Positions 9,970-19,647 are shown, counted from the first letter of the stretch. The stretch is DNA of 64,000 nucleotides from Roseibium sp. MMSF_3412 (GCF_030733265.1 NZ_JASHJI010000001.1:791160-855159), one strand, 5' to 3'. Notes: generated by a model not told the origin, from the sequence alone. Translations and numbers: made by a program.

Positions 9970-10596
9970 ATGGCCGAAACCAAAATCAAGAAAAAGCGCG
10001 CCTATCACCACGGCGACCTGCGCGGACAGCTTCTTTCAGCAGCCGGAAATCTGCTCGAAGAACATGGCCCCGACGGGTTTTCCATGTCGGATGCCTGCCG
10101 TCTTGCGGGGGTCAGCACAGCAGCGCCCTACCGGCATTTCGCAAACAAGCAGGACCTGTTGCTTGAAGTCGCCAAGGACGGTCTTCAACGGCTCGGCACC
10201 GAGATGGAAGACAATGCATCAAAACACGAAAGAGGCACGGTGCGGTCGATTTCGGCCATCGGACGTGCCTATGTCGACTTCGCAATCCGCGAGCCGCACA
10301 CCTTCCGGCTGATGTTCAGCACGCGCTCGCATTCGGGACGCATCGAGGAACTGAGGGAGGTCGGCCGCGCTTCCTACGGCGTGCTTCTGCGCGAGGTTGC
10401 GCGCTTCCTGGCCGAACCGGACATTACCGAAACCGTTACCCGCGCCTCCTTTCCCCTGTGGACACAGGTGCACGGTCTTTCGTTTCTGGCGATCGACGGC
10501 AAGCTGGAAGTCACGTCCTTTCCGGTCGACATCGACGAGTCCATTCTGATCGCCACGGAGCGGCTGCTGCCGCCCGCAGCCAATGCCAAGGCTTGA
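9970..10596 (+). CDS. TetR/AcrR-family transcriptional regulator
   Basis: A 208-residue regulator with an N-terminal TetR helix-turn-helix: GDLRGQLLSAAGNLLEEHG, then a recognition region (MSDACRLAGVSTAAPYRHF, about residues 38-56) ending in the typical YRHFxNK. The C-terminal ligand-binding half resembles the WHG-type effector domain. It is divergently transcribed from the RND pump and separated from it by a palindrome, so it most likely represses the pump until a toxic ligand binds. The N-terminus is Lys-rich. A poly-A stretch precedes the ATG, and no strong Shine-Dalgarno sequence is seen. Confidence 0.88.
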   Translation: MAETKIKKKRAYHHGDLRGQLLSAAGNLLEEHGPDGFSMSDACRLAGVSTAAPYRHFANKQDLLLEVAKDGLQRLGTEMEDNASKHERGTVRSISAIGRAYVDFAIREPHTFRLMFSTRSHSGRIEELREVGRASYGVLLREVARFLAEPDITETVTRASFPLWTQVHGLSFLAIDGKLEVTSFPVDIDESILIATERLLPPAANAKA

Positions 10597-10654
10597 CCAG
10601 GTCCCGCCTTGCGCCTAATCCAGCGCGAAGGTTCATCATTTCAAGAAGCGGCTC

Positions 10655-11518
10655 ATGTACGGGCCGCCGGAGCGGGGCATGTCCCAGACAGGCAGAGACA
10701 AACGTCAGGGCGCGGTGAAACAGATCACCAGCCACTCCAATCCGATCGTCAAGGAAATCAAGGGGCTGGTGGCGCAGCGCAAGCACCGCAGTCAATCAGG
10801 GCTGTTCGTTGCCGAAGGCCTGAAGCTTGCAACCGATGCGATCGAAGCAGGCTGGGACGTGCGCTATCTCGCACTCGGTCCGGAGGCAAGGGAAAACCCG
10901 GTTGCGCAAAAGACAGCAGCGACCGCAAAGGCCCGTGGAGCGCTCATTCTGGAAGTGTCGACGGCGGTGATGTCCGCCATGACACGCAAGGACAATCCCC
11001 AGATGGTTGTTGGTGTCTACGGGCAGAGGATCCTCACCGCGAAGGACATCGACGCATCCGCAAGCATCCTTTGGGTTGCGCTCGACAGGGTGCGCGATCC
11101 CGGCAACCTTGGAACGATCATCCGGACAGTTGATGCCATCGGCGGCAGCGGCGTTATGCTGGTCGGCGACTGTACAGACCCGTTTGCGGTCGAAACCGTT
11201 CGCGCGACGATGGGTTCGCTGTTCCATGTTCCCCTCGCCAGAATGAGCAAGGAGGAGTTCAAGTCCCTTGCCGGCAAATGGCCCGGGACAGTTGCGGCAA
11301 CGCACCTGAAGGGTTCCGTGGACTACCGCACACCCGACTACGCGGACCCCGTGCTCCTCGTGATGGGCAATGAGCAGAAGGGGCTGGAAGATGACATGGC
11401 CGCTGCCTGCCCGACCCTGATCAGGATACCGCAGGCCGGACAGGCCGACAGCCTCAATCTCGCGGTTGCGACCGGCGTCGCGCTCTATGAAATCCGCCGC
11501 AAACATCTGGAGCTCTGA
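10655..11518 (+). CDS. TrmH/SpoU-family RNA 2'-O-ribose methyltransferase
   Basis: A 287-residue (or 279 from the ATG at 10679) SPOUT methyltransferase, similar to the RlmB/TrmH group that methylates ribose 2'-OH in rRNA or tRNA. The N-terminal substrate-binding subdomain (KQITSHSNPIVKEIKGL, FVAEGLKLATDA) precedes the knotted SPOUT domain. There, motif 1 is LDRVRDPGNLGTIIRT, motif 2 is VMGNEQKGL and motif 3 is PQAGQADSLNLAVATGVAL. The target nucleotide cannot be told. It ends 3 bp before the next gene, indicating co-transcription. Confidence 0.88.
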   Translation: MYGPPERGMSQTGRDKRQGAVKQITSHSNPIVKEIKGLVAQRKHRSQSGLFVAEGLKLATDAIEAGWDVRYLALGPEARENPVAQKTAATAKARGALILEVSTAVMSAMTRKDNPQMVVGVYGQRILTAKDIDASASILWVALDRVRDPGNLGTIIRTVDAIGGSGVMLVGDCTDPFAVETVRATMGSLFHVPLARMSKEEFKSLAGKWPGTVAATHLKGSVDYRTPDYADPVLLVMGNEQKGLEDDMAAACPTLIRIPQAGQADSLNLAVATGVALYEIRRKHLEL

Positions 11519-11521
11519 ACC

Positions 11522-12379
11522 ATGCGTCTCTTCGTCTTTGGCGTCGGGTTTTCTTCCAAGGCTTTCATCGAGGAATGCCGCGACCGGTTTGAGTGGATCG
11601 GCGGCACGACGCGCTCGCAAGAAAAAGCAGAGGCACTTGAAGACATGGGCGTCGCCCCCTTTCTCTTCAGCGGTGAAGACAAGGGTGCGGGCATCGCCGA
11701 GGCGCTCAAAACGGCGACCCATGTTCTGGTATCCATAGCGCCGAACGAGGCGGGAGATCCCGTTCTCAGTCAGCACGGCGATGACATCGCAGCCGGCAAA
11801 CCCGGCTGGCTCGGTTATCTGTCCACCGTGGGCGTTTACGGCAATCACGACGGTGCCTGGGTGGACGAGGACACACCCTGCCGTCCGGTTTCCAAACGCT
11901 CGGTGCAGCGCGTTGCCGCCGAGAACGCCTGGCTGGAGTTTTCGGCACAACATGGCATTCCGGTCCAGATTTTCCGCCTATCCGGCATCTACGGTCCCGG
12001 CAGAAATACGTTCGAGAATTTCAGGAAGGGCAAGGCCCGGCGCCTCGTGAAGCCCGGCCAGGTGTTCAACCGCATACACGTGGCCGATATCGCAGGTAGC
12101 TTGAAACTCGCAATCAACAGGCCCGGGACACGTGTCTACAACATCACCGATGACGAACCCGCCCCGCCGCAGGACGTCGTCACCTATGCCGCGGAACTGC
12201 TCGGCGTGGCACCGCCGCCGGAAATTCCGTTCGAAACCGCGGATCTGACGCCCATGGCAAGGTCGTTTTACGGTGAAAACAAACGTGTTTCAAACGCACG
12301 GCTCAAGACAGAACTGGGGTACACTTTCCGGTATCCAAACTACCGGATCGCCTTGAAAGACCTGCTGACAACCCTCTAA
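11522..12379 (+). CDS. YeeZ-like NAD(P)-dependent epimerase/SDR
   Basis: A 285-residue extended-SDR-like protein. Its glycine motif is degenerate (FVFGVGFSSKAF, residues 4-15), followed by TTRSQEKA, a STVGVYGNHDG catalytic-strand segment and RLSGIYGPGRN. This pattern matches the YeeZ family, whose in vivo substrate is unknown. The canonical YxxxK is not obvious: VYG is followed by no Lys at +4, so activity may differ from true epimerases. It follows the TrmH-like gene with 3 bp between them. Later genes are about 40 bp apart, so transcription may continue into the cyclase. Confidence 0.75.
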   Translation: MRLFVFGVGFSSKAFIEECRDRFEWIGGTTRSQEKAEALEDMGVAPFLFSGEDKGAGIAEALKTATHVLVSIAPNEAGDPVLSQHGDDIAAGKPGWLGYLSTVGVYGNHDGAWVDEDTPCRPVSKRSVQRVAAENAWLEFSAQHGIPVQIFRLSGIYGPGRNTFENFRKGKARRLVKPGQVFNRIHVADIAGSLKLAINRPGTRVYNITDDEPAPPQDVVTYAAELLGVAPPPEIPFETADLTPMARSFYGENKRVSNARLKTELGYTFRYPNYRIALKDLLTTL

Positions 12380-12421
12380 GATGCGCAGACCCGCGCACAG
12401 ACCCCCTGGTGGTTCCCCCTG

Positions 12422-14227
12422 ATGCGAATAGCATGGAAGATTTTTGGAATATCGCTGATCGTTTTCCTGATCATGGCTACCGCCGCCACCTATTCGATTT
12501 ACAAAATATACGAGATCAACAAAGAGCTTCAGCTGATCTCCAGCGTGTTTTCACCGCTCCGGCACGAAGTCGCACAGATTGAAGTCATCGCGCTTCAGGA
12601 AGAACTCGAACTGCAGCGGGTGGAAAAGCTGGAAGCGGAGCTGCGCGCCGACCGGCTGGAAGCGCTCAGCTACGGAAAGACCGACGCGGAGATCGATGCG
12701 GCGGTCACGCAGAACCCGGATCTTGTTGCCCGTATCAACCACCTTGAGCAAAGGCTCGAAACCGGGCTTGGGCTGTTTGAAGCCAGCGCGAACAAGGTGG
12801 AAGAGCTGCTCCGGTCCGCCGAAAAACGCGTCCGGGATGCGCAGGACGAGGCGACGTCGCTGGAAGACAAACTGGAGCTCGCGGCGCTTTACCCGACACT
12901 GATCGCGATCGAGACCCAGCACAGCAGTTTTCACAGTCACGCGCTCAATCTCGTCAAGTCCGCCGATCTGCCGCCCGCAACGCGGGAAAGCCTTGAAGAA
13001 CAGCTGGAAAGCGAAGAAACAAAGCTTACCGAAAGACTGGATTCCCTGCGCGAACATGTCAGTGCGTTCACAGACCAGTCGATTGCCACGGCGGCGCTGC
13101 ACGAACAGCAGGCGCTCTATGCCAGTATTGCCGCAACCGCCACAGCGGGACTACTGGCGCTGCTCCTGTCCTCTCTGGTGATCTCCGGAATTCTCAGGCC
13201 CATGCGCGCCCTTTCCTCCGGTGCAAAGCGCGTGGAAGAAGGCGATTTCGAGATCGAACTGAAACAGCTTTCGAGGGACGAAATCGGTTCCCTGACGCAA
13301 AGCTTCAACACGATGGTCCACGGGCTGCGCAATACCCAGAGGATCAAGGACACATTCGGCCAGTATCTTGACCCCAGGGTCGTCTCCGGCCTGATCGCCG
13401 ACCAGTCGGATGCAACGGCAGGTCAGAAGAAGGTTGTCTCCGTCTATTTCTCCGACCTTGCCGACTTCACGACGATCTCCGAGCAGTTCACGCCCAACGG
13501 GCTTGTCCGCCTGCTCAACCGCTATCTCGATCTGATGTCTTCGGAAATCACGGCGCGGGAAGGTGTCATCGACAAATATATCGGCGACGCGATCATGGCC
13601 TACTGGGCACAGCCCTTCTCCGATGACGGAAACCAGGCTGCGCTCGCAGTGGAGAGCGCGCTTACCAATGTCCACCTCATGGAACAGTTTCAGAAGGAGC
13701 TGCCGGAACTGACCGGCCTGCAGAAAAACCTTCCCGTCCTGCGGCAGCGGATCGGCATCGCGACCGGTGAGGCCGTGATCGGTTCGATCGGCTCGGCCAA
13801 GACCAAGAACTACACCATCATGGGGGACACGGTGAACCTTGGCGCGCGCCTCGAAGCCGCCAACAAGATTTACGGAACGCAGATCCTCGTCTGCCAGAGG
13901 ACACGGGACAGTGCGTCCGGCCTCGAGTTCAGGGCAATCGACACGATCCAGGTGAAAGGCAAGACGCAACCGACACGCGTCTATGCCCCCCTTGCCCACA
14001 CCAGCGAAATGACAGACGCGCTCCGGGACTTGCAGGGCGCATCCGAGACCGCGCTTCAAGCCTTTGCCGATGCAAACTGGTCCGAGGCGCGCACAGGCTT
14101 CGAAAAAATACTTGCGGCCTATCCTCACGACGGAATAGCCGCCGTTTTCCTGAACCGGCTCGAACTGATATCGGCGCAAGGAGCACCGGTGGACTGGGAC
14201 GGCGTGTGGCACCTGAATACGAAATAG
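12422..14227 (+). CDS. Membrane-bound class III adenylate/guanylate cyclase
   Basis: A 601-residue receptor-type cyclase. TM1 is about residues 5-26, then a Glu-rich, probably coiled-coil periplasmic domain (about 30-230), TM2 about 233-256, HAMP (about 257-310), a short GQYLDPRVV linker and the catalytic domain from about 337. Metal-binding Asp residues are visible in VYFSDLADFT and YIGDAIMAYW. The Lys in DKYIGD sits at the position that usually favours adenine, and IMGDTVNLGARLE is the conserved dimer-interface motif. It would make cAMP in response to an extracytoplasmic signal; the signal is unknown. The GQYLxP linker is found in many Rhizobiales cyclases. A C-terminal helical extension (about 520-601) looks TPR-like. 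Confidence 0.88.
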   Translation: MRIAWKIFGISLIVFLIMATAATYSIYKIYEINKELQLISSVFSPLRHEVAQIEVIALQEELELQRVEKLEAELRADRLEALSYGKTDAEIDAAVTQNPDLVARINHLEQRLETGLGLFEASANKVEELLRSAEKRVRDAQDEATSLEDKLELAALYPTLIAIETQHSSFHSHALNLVKSADLPPATRESLEEQLESEETKLTERLDSLREHVSAFTDQSIATAALHEQQALYASIAATATAGLLALLLSSLVISGILRPMRALSSGAKRVEEGDFEIELKQLSRDEIGSLTQSFNTMVHGLRNTQRIKDTFGQYLDPRVVSGLIADQSDATAGQKKVVSVYFSDLADFTTISEQFTPNGLVRLLNRYLDLMSSEITAREGVIDKYIGDAIMAYWAQPFSDDGNQAALAVESALTNVHLMEQFQKELPELTGLQKNLPVLRQRIGIATGEAVIGSIGSAKTKNYTIMGDTVNLGARLEAANKIYGTQILVCQRTRDSASGLEFRAIDTIQVKGKTQPTRVYAPLAHTSEMTDALRDLQGASETALQAFADANWSEARTGFEKILAAYPHDGIAAVFLNRLELISAQGAPVDWDGVWHLNTK

Positions 14228-14350
14228 CAAATCTCTGACGAGGCTCACGGGCTCGACAGCATTGCGGCGACACTTGACGCCAAAGCGCCAACGACCCAGC
14301 TTCGGTTCAAAGCCGCCGGCCGGCTTGCAGCAAAACAAGGGAAAGACAAC

Positions 14351-14809
14351 ATGAGCAATTGGCGCGTTTACCTGTCAGGCGAAATTCACACGGACTGGCG
14401 CGAGCGGATCATCGAAGGCGTCAAGGCGATCAACCTGCCCGTCGAGTTTTCGGCACCGGTTACCGATCACGGCGCCAGCGACGATTGCGGCACCCACATC
14501 CTTGGCGATGAGGACAAGAAATTCTGGTATGATCACAAGGGCGCCAAGGTGAATGCCATACGCACCCGCACCCTGATCGAAAAATCCGACATCGTGGTGG
14601 TGCGCTTCGGTGACAAGTACAAACAATGGAACGCTGCCTTCGACGCCGGGTATGCCTCGGCTCTCGGCAAGTCGCTGATCGTCGTTCACGACCCGTCGCT
14701 GACCCATCCGCTCAAGGAAGTCGACGGTGCGGCACTGGCGGTGGCCGAAACCTCCGAACAGGTCACCGAGATCCTGAAATACGTCATTCTGGGGCAGCTG
14801 GACCGTTGA
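14351..14809 (+). CDS. YtoQ-family protein
   Basis: A 152-residue cytoplasmic protein that starts WRVYLSGEIHTDWRE and contains DIVVVRFGDKYKQWNAAFDAG. This pattern belongs to the YtoQ family, structurally related to nucleoside 2-deoxyribosyltransferase-like folds. No biochemical role is established. It stands alone, 123 bp after the cyclase gene. Confidence 0.8.
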   Translation: MSNWRVYLSGEIHTDWRERIIEGVKAINLPVEFSAPVTDHGASDDCGTHILGDEDKKFWYDHKGAKVNAIRTRTLIEKSDIVVVRFGDKYKQWNAAFDAGYASALGKSLIVVHDPSLTHPLKEVDGAALAVAETSEQVTEILKYVILGQLDR

Positions 14810-15179
14810 GCCACAAAACCGGGTGAGCCGGCGAATTGCTGCCGTGCTAGTTTACCGAATGATCCGGCAAGCGGGCGGGGAATTGCCCGCAGCCAACATC
14901 CGGGCCATTTGGCCCCATCTTGAAATTAACAAATTTCTTACCATAATAAGTAACACTGATCTTTCCCGTGCCACTTAGCCGGGAAAGAAAGACCCTTCAT
15001 AAAATGAACTGCGCACAAGACTGCGGCAGCAAAGAGTAGCTGCGCGGATGAGCATTTATTTTTGACGGAAAACTGAGGAGTACTTCAGTCACCTTTGAAA
15101 CACTGTCATCAAGACGTCGAAAAGCCGGGATAACAACACCGCTTGTATGTCTAGATGCAAATTTTGGAAAGCAAGCTCC
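14810..15179. other. Intergenic leader upstream of cold-shock gene
   Basis: These 370 bases contain no convincing gene. An AT-rich stretch around 14920-14955 could hold a promoter. An 8-bp hairpin (ctttcccg at 14961-14968 with cgggaaag at 14980-14987) has no T tail, so it is not a terminator. The long distance to the ATG leaves room for the structured 5' UTR usual for cold-shock mRNAs, but I cannot show one. Confidence 0.4.
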
Positions 15180-15380
15180 ATGCAACATGGAAACGTAAGA
15201 TGGTTCGATCAGTGCCGCGGTGTCGGTACGATCCAACCCGAAGACGGCGAGGACATCCTCGTCGACATCTCAGCCCTGCACCGGTCGGGCATCGACACCT
15301 TGAAGGAAGGCCAGCTCGTGGCTTTCGATCTCGAGTGGCGCCGCGGTCAGATGGTAGCTGAAGATCTGAAAGTCCTGTAA
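15180..15380 (+). CDS. Cold-shock-domain protein (CspA-like)
   Basis: A 66-residue OB-fold nucleic-acid-binding protein, the normal CspA size. It has the start pattern GNVRWF (RNP1-side beta strand), then GVGTIQPEDGEDILVDISAL, equivalent to the usual GFGFIxxxxGxxDVFVHxSAL. Two of the RNP aromatic residues are replaced (GVGTI for GFGFI, ILVDIS for VFVHIS), so RNA binding may be weaker or altered. The ATG at 15180 is chosen because upstream in-frame codons do not resemble the family. A terminator follows 27 bp after the stop. Confidence 0.8.
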   Translation: MQHGNVRWFDQCRGVGTIQPEDGEDILVDISALHRSGIDTLKEGQLVAFDLEWRRGQMVAEDLKVL

Positions 15381-15407
15381 GCTCACCTTACGGATCTTTC
15401 CGACAGC

Positions 15408-15433
15408 AAGGGCGGTTCGACCGCCCTTTTTTA
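15408..15433 (+). terminator. Rho-independent terminator after csp gene
   Basis: A 9-bp stem (aagggcggt at 15408-15416 with accgccctt at 15420-15428), a 3-base loop and a T-rich tail. The next gene starts only 11 bp later, so it either uses its own promoter upstream of the hairpin or depends on read-through. Confidence 0.85.
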
Positions 15434-15444
15434 TTGGGGGAATC

Positions 15445-16752
15445 ATGCAAAGTGACGAAAGGCTGCAGAAAGCCATTGCCGCGCATCGCAGCGGCGACCT
15501 TGAGACCGCGCAGGACATCTATCTCGAAATCCTGGGCGACAATCCGGAGAATCCGGACGGGTTGCACTTTCTCGGCCTGCTTCACTTTGATGCCGGACAC
15601 TCCGACAGCGCGATAGAACTGATCCGGAGATCCCTTGAAGTCAATGCACGCAACACATCGGCCCTTAACAATCTGGGCAACATCCTGAAGCTGACCGGCG
15701 AACCGAAAGCTGCTCTGGCTGCTTATGTGCAAGCCGTTGAATACGAGTCCCGGCATCCGGAGGCCTGGAAGAACATCAACGTCCTGCTGCGTAACACAGG
15801 TGACTACGAAGGGCTTTTGGCCATCGTGTCCGAGATTGTGCGGCTGGATCCTGAAAACCCGGACGCATGGCACACACACGGCATCGCAAACCTGTTCCTG
15901 GGGAACAAGGAAGAAGCGGCCGACTCCCTCAACAAGTCGCTTGAATTCGATAGTCCGACATCCCCGCATGCCGTCTGGCGTGCACGCATTCTGGCCGCCG
16001 AAGGCCGCGAGGATCTCGCATTGAAACACCTTGAACGGATCGTGGAAGCCGACCCGGACAACAAGGCGGCGCAGTACCATCTTGCTGCCGTACGCGGAGA
16101 CGACTTGGAAGGAGCGCCCGAAGATTATGTGGCGGGCCACTTCGACAAGTTTGCGGCAAGTTTCGACGAGGTCCTGGAAAACCTCGGCTATCGCGCGCCT
16201 GACCTGGTTGCTGAAGACGTTGTCACTCTCGCGACGGAAAATGCGGGCAAGTTTGAGAACGTTGTCGACCTGGGGTGCGGGACGGGCCTTTGCGGTCCGC
16301 TTATCCGGGACCACTGTGTCAAGCTGACCGGCGTGGACCTGTCGAAGGGCATGATGGAAAAGGCGGCAGAGCTGGAGACTTATGATTTTCTGGTCGAAGG
16401 GGAGCTTGTCGCATTTCTGAGCTATGACCTTCCGACCCGGTTCGACCTGGCCGTGTGCGTTGACACGCTCTGCTACATCGGCAACCTCAAGCCCTTCATG
16501 GAGGCGTTGGCCAAGGCCCTCAAACCCGGCGGCCGGCTGGTTGCGAGTGTCGAACACCTGGAAGGCAGCACTGCCCAGGGCTTTCGTGTCGACAGTTCGG
16601 GGCGTTATGCGCACACGCCGGACTATATTCGAAAATGCGCCGAAGAGGCATCGCTCATCTATGCGCAGGACCGGAAGGAAGTCCTGCGCCGTGAGCTTGG
16701 CCAGGACGTCCACGGCCTGATCTTCCAGGTCATGGCACCGGAAGCGGCCTGA
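15445..16752 (+). CDS. TPR-repeat protein fused to a SAM methyltransferase
   Basis: A 435-residue two-part protein. Residues about 1-215 form tandem tetratricopeptide repeats (for example GDLETAQDIYLEILGDNPEN, SALNNLGNILKLTGEPKAAL, PDAWHTHGIANLFLGNKEEA). Residues about 225-435 form a class I methyltransferase with motif I VVDLGCGTGLCG and a later LKPGGRLV strand. Proteins of this architecture are often annotated as class I methyltransferases in alphaproteobacteria; substrates are unknown, and the TPRs probably bind a partner or the target. The GGGGGAAT just before the ATG is the ribosome site. Nothing in the neighbourhood points to a pathway. Confidence 0.85.
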   Translation: MQSDERLQKAIAAHRSGDLETAQDIYLEILGDNPENPDGLHFLGLLHFDAGHSDSAIELIRRSLEVNARNTSALNNLGNILKLTGEPKAALAAYVQAVEYESRHPEAWKNINVLLRNTGDYEGLLAIVSEIVRLDPENPDAWHTHGIANLFLGNKEEAADSLNKSLEFDSPTSPHAVWRARILAAEGREDLALKHLERIVEADPDNKAAQYHLAAVRGDDLEGAPEDYVAGHFDKFAASFDEVLENLGYRAPDLVAEDVVTLATENAGKFENVVDLGCGTGLCGPLIRDHCVKLTGVDLSKGMMEKAAELETYDFLVEGELVAFLSYDLPTRFDLAVCVDTLCYIGNLKPFMEALAKALKPGGRLVASVEHLEGSTAQGFRVDSSGRYAHTPDYIRKCAEEASLIYAQDRKEVLRRELGQDVHGLIFQVMAPEAA

Positions 16753-16866
16753 CTGCAACCGATGCAAAATCCGTAACGGGACTCGCCAGCGGCGACGCTT
16801 CGTGTTTCAACTCTCAAATCCGGCTCAGTTTCAGCCATAATTCTTGCGACCTGCCAGGAAAGCGCC

Positions 16867-18126
16867 TTGCCATCCAGTTCGCCAAATCGCGGTGCACTCG
16901 GGTTCATCCTTGTCACGCTGATTATCAACTCCATGGGCATCGGACTGATGATGCCGGTCATGCCGGCGCTGTTGACCGAACTGACAGAACTGCCCGTCAG
17001 TGAGGCGGCCCGCTGGGGCGGAGCCCTGAGCGTCATCTATGCACTCATGCAGTTCGTGTTCGGACCGTCGCTCGGCAATCTTTCCGACCGGTTCGGGCGC
17101 CGCCCCGTCCTGCTGGTTTCCATGTTCACCATGGCGGTCGACTATCTCATCATGGCGCTGTCGTGGCACCTTGCCGTGCTGTTCATCGGCAGAACCGTGT
17201 CGGGCATCGCCGGAGCCACGTTTTCTGCCGCCTCGGCCTATATTGCCGATGTGTCTTCCAAAGAGGACAGAGCCAAGAATTTCGGTCTGGTCGGTGCGGG
17301 TTTTGGCGTCGGCTTCGTGCTCGGTCCGATGATCGGCGGCTTTCTCGGAGAATTCGGTCCCCGAGCGCCATTCTATGCCGCCGCGGCGCTCTCGTTTGTC
17401 AATTTCCTGTTCGGCTATTTCATGCTGCCCGAGACCCTGAAACCGGAGAACAAGCGGGTATTCGACTGGAAACGCGCGAACCCGCTCGGAGCGCTGAAAC
17501 AGATCGCGAAATACCCGGCCGTGCGCACGCTTCTGCTGGCGCTGTTCCTGTTTGACATCGGTCACTATGTTTATCCCGCCATCTGGAGTTTCTACACGCA
17601 GGAAAGATTTGCGTGGTCACCGGCCGATATCGGCCTGTCGCTCGCCTTTGTCGGCATCGGATTTGCCGTCGTTCAGGGCTATCTGATCCGCATCCTGGAA
17701 CCCAAGCTCGGACCCGGCCGCACGCTGGTGGTCGGATTGAGTGCCAATCTCGTGGCGCTTGCCGGCCTTGCGATCGCCGAGAGCGGCTGGATGGCCTACG
17801 CAATGACCGTTTTCGCTGCCCTTGGGGCACTCGCAACACCGGCTTTTTCCGGCCTTATGTCAGTTCGCATCCCGGACAATGCACAAGGTGAACTGCAGGG
17901 CCTGATCTCGGCGGCGGCAGGTCTTTCCATGGTGATCAGCCCGTTTGCCATGACACAGACCTTTGCCTATTTTTCCGGTCCCGGTGCCCCGTTCTACTTT
18001 CCGGGTGCTCCCTTTGCCCTCGCGTGGCTGCTCATTCTGGCGTCCATGCTGATCGTGCTGCCGTTCCTGAAAACCGGTCAGACACCGGGTGACGGTAGCG
18101 AAACCGGCAACAGCTCGCCCAACTGA
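16867..18126 (+). CDS. MFS transporter, TCR/Tet (drug exporter) family
   Basis: A 419-residue, 12-TM major facilitator. The MFS signature between TM2 and TM3 reads [14 protein letters not shown] (about residues 75-88) and motif C in TM5 reads [15 protein letters not shown], both typical of proton-coupled drug antiporters such as TetA. It starts with TTG at 16867, supported by AGGAAAG five bases upstream; there is no suitable earlier ATG. The stop is 10 bp before the esterase start, so the two are probably co-transcribed. The substrate is unknown. Confidence 0.87.
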   Translation: MPSSSPNRGALGFILVTLIINSMGIGLMMPVMPALLTELTELPVSEAARWGGALSVIYALMQFVFGPSLGNLSDRFGRRPVLLVSMFTMAVDYLIMALSWHLAVLFIGRTVSGIAGATFSAASAYIADVSSKEDRAKNFGLVGAGFGVGFVLGPMIGGFLGEFGPRAPFYAAAALSFVNFLFGYFMLPETLKPENKRVFDWKRANPLGALKQIAKYPAVRTLLLALFLFDIGHYVYPAIWSFYTQERFAWSPADIGLSLAFVGIGFAVVQGYLIRILEPKLGPGRTLVVGLSANLVALAGLAIAESGWMAYAMTVFAALGALATPAFSGLMSVRIPDNAQGELQGLISAAAGLSMVISPFAMTQTFAYFSGPGAPFYFPGAPFALAWLLILASMLIVLPFLKTGQTPGDGSETGNSSPN

Positions 18127-18136
18127 GGAGTATGGC

Positions 18137-18805
18137 ATGACCACCGAGCGTGTTCTGAACGGTCCAGAGCTTCACCCGGCTGCTGGCACGCCGGTGCGCC
18201 GGCTTGTCGTGTTGCTGCACGGTTACGGCGCGGATGGAACCGATCTGATCGATCTTGCCCGCTTCTGGCAGGTCCTGCTTCCGGATGCAGCTTTTCTTGC
18301 ACCAAACGCGCCGGAGCCACTTCCTTTCCAAGGTTTCGGCGGACGCCAGTGGTTTGCGCTCGATGAACGCACACCGGCCGAATACCGGATCGGTGCAGAG
18401 GCCGCGCAACCGGTTCTCGACCGGTACCTGGACGAAGCGCTGGCGGAATTTGCGCTGGACGACAGCGCCCTTGCGCTGTTCGGTTTCAGCCAGGGTGCCA
18501 TGATGGCGTTGCAATGCAGCCTCAGGCGCAAGGTGCCTCCCGCCGCGATACTTGCCTATTCCGGTCTGCTGCCGGGCGCGGACCGGCTGGATGGCGTTCA
18601 GAAGCAGACCCCGGTGCTCATCGTTCACGGCGAGGATGACGATGTCGTCCCGAGCTATCACGCCGCCGCGGCTCATCGCGCGTTGTCGGAAACCGGCATT
18701 GACGCGGACTTGCACGAACTGCCCGGACTTGCCCATTCCATCGACGACAGGGGCGTGACGCTGGGCGGGCGGTTTCTCCAAAAGGCCCTTTCCGGCCAGC
18801 CCTGA
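18137..18805 (+). CDS. Phospholipase/carboxylesterase family alpha/beta hydrolase
   Basis: A 222-residue alpha/beta hydrolase of the carboxylesterase 2 type. LVVLLHGYGADGTD carries the oxyanion region, GFSQGAM is the nucleophile elbow (Ser about 117), DDDVVP has the catalytic Asp and LAHSIDDRG the catalytic His. It would hydrolyse a short acyl ester in the cytoplasm; the physiological substrate is unknown. The ATG at 18137 follows GAGGAG closely and is preferred to an extension into the transporter gene. Confidence 0.87.
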   Translation: MTTERVLNGPELHPAAGTPVRRLVVLLHGYGADGTDLIDLARFWQVLLPDAAFLAPNAPEPLPFQGFGGRQWFALDERTPAEYRIGAEAAQPVLDRYLDEALAEFALDDSALALFGFSQGAMMALQCSLRRKVPPAAILAYSGLLPGADRLDGVQKQTPVLIVHGEDDDVVPSYHAAAAHRALSETGIDADLHELPGLAHSIDDRGVTLGGRFLQKALSGQP

Positions 18806-18915
18806 GCAACCCGCAATCGGCGTGCCCCAGGGTTAACGGCCTGTTTACTTGATTAAGTGAATATTAAGGGAACTGCGCCGGTCCAGAAGGGGCCGGTGAA
18901 CCCGGGACCACGCAC

Positions 18916-19530
18916 ATGCAAATCTCAGTCGAAACCACGACACAAAGTGCAAGCCTGTTTTCGGCGTCCTATTCGAGCAACGGTCAGGAAGGATCCAGAC
19001 CCGGCCCGAAAGGCAACGCGTACGGGCATGAAATCGGCCAGCGCAACGGCCAGAGCAAGCCAGCCCCAATCTCCGTTCTCGAGGCGGCCAGCAAGAAAGC
19101 CGAAGAAGATGCGGTTGTAATCGCGGCGCTTCAGCAGGCCGTTGAAAAAGGCAAGGGTGAAGACGAGGAAGAAAGCCGCGACCGCGCTCTCGCAACGGTC
19201 GAGGATTATCAGAAGACGGCCGGAAAGCTGCAGGCAGCGCTTGGCGAAGAAGAAAGCGGAGTGTCGGCATCCGTCGCCTACGAAAGCGCATCCATCTCAA
19301 CGACAACGATCGAAGCTGAAATTGGCGGTGAGACGATCTCGGCGCAGTTCGTCTCCTATGAACGGGTGTCCTTCGACAGCGAAACGGGGCTCTCGGTGCG
19401 CTCCGCAAGCGCGGCCACGATCGAGGGTGACTTCGGCGACAGCTCGTTCAGCTATCTGAGCGCATCGGTCAGCGAACTTTATGCCGGAACTGGCGAACAG
19501 GTTTCGAACCTCGCCAACCGGATCGCCTGA
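18916..19530 (+). CDS. Hypothetical Ser/Glu-rich protein
   Basis: A 204-residue acidic protein with no recognised domain. Residues about 20-60 are Gly/Asn/Pro-rich, about 60-115 look helical and strongly charged (EKGKGEDEEESRDR), and about 115-195 are rich in Ser, Thr and beta-branched residues. There is no signal peptide or TM segment. The compositional alternation suggests an unstructured start, a coiled coil and a beta-rich tail. It is followed by a strong terminator, which supports a real transcription unit. Confidence 0.6.
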   Translation: MQISVETTTQSASLFSASYSSNGQEGSRPGPKGNAYGHEIGQRNGQSKPAPISVLEAASKKAEEDAVVIAALQQAVEKGKGEDEEESRDRALATVEDYQKTAGKLQAALGEEESGVSASVAYESASISTTTIEAEIGGETISAQFVSYERVSFDSETGLSVRSASAATIEGDFGDSSFSYLSASVSELYAGTGEQVSNLANRIA

Positions 19531-19578
19531 ACGGACCGATCATTGACACCGGCCTACACGGCCACACAACGTTCATCT

Positions 19579-19608
19579 ACCCCGCCCTCAAAGGCGGGGT
19601 TTGTTTTT
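19579..19608 (+). terminator. Rho-independent terminator
   Basis: An 8-bp stem (accccgcc at 19579-19586 with ggcggggt at 19593-19600), a 6-base loop and the tail ttgttttt on the plus strand, ending the Ser/Glu-rich hypothetical gene. Confidence 0.88.
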
Positions 19609-19647
19609 GATGCGCGATGAACCTGGTTAGGCGATCTTCGCCAACAG

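Noticed and set aside
14961..14987. Hairpin upstream of csp as terminator of the YtoQ-family gene
   Set aside because: No T tract follows on the plus strand and it is 150 bp beyond the stop.
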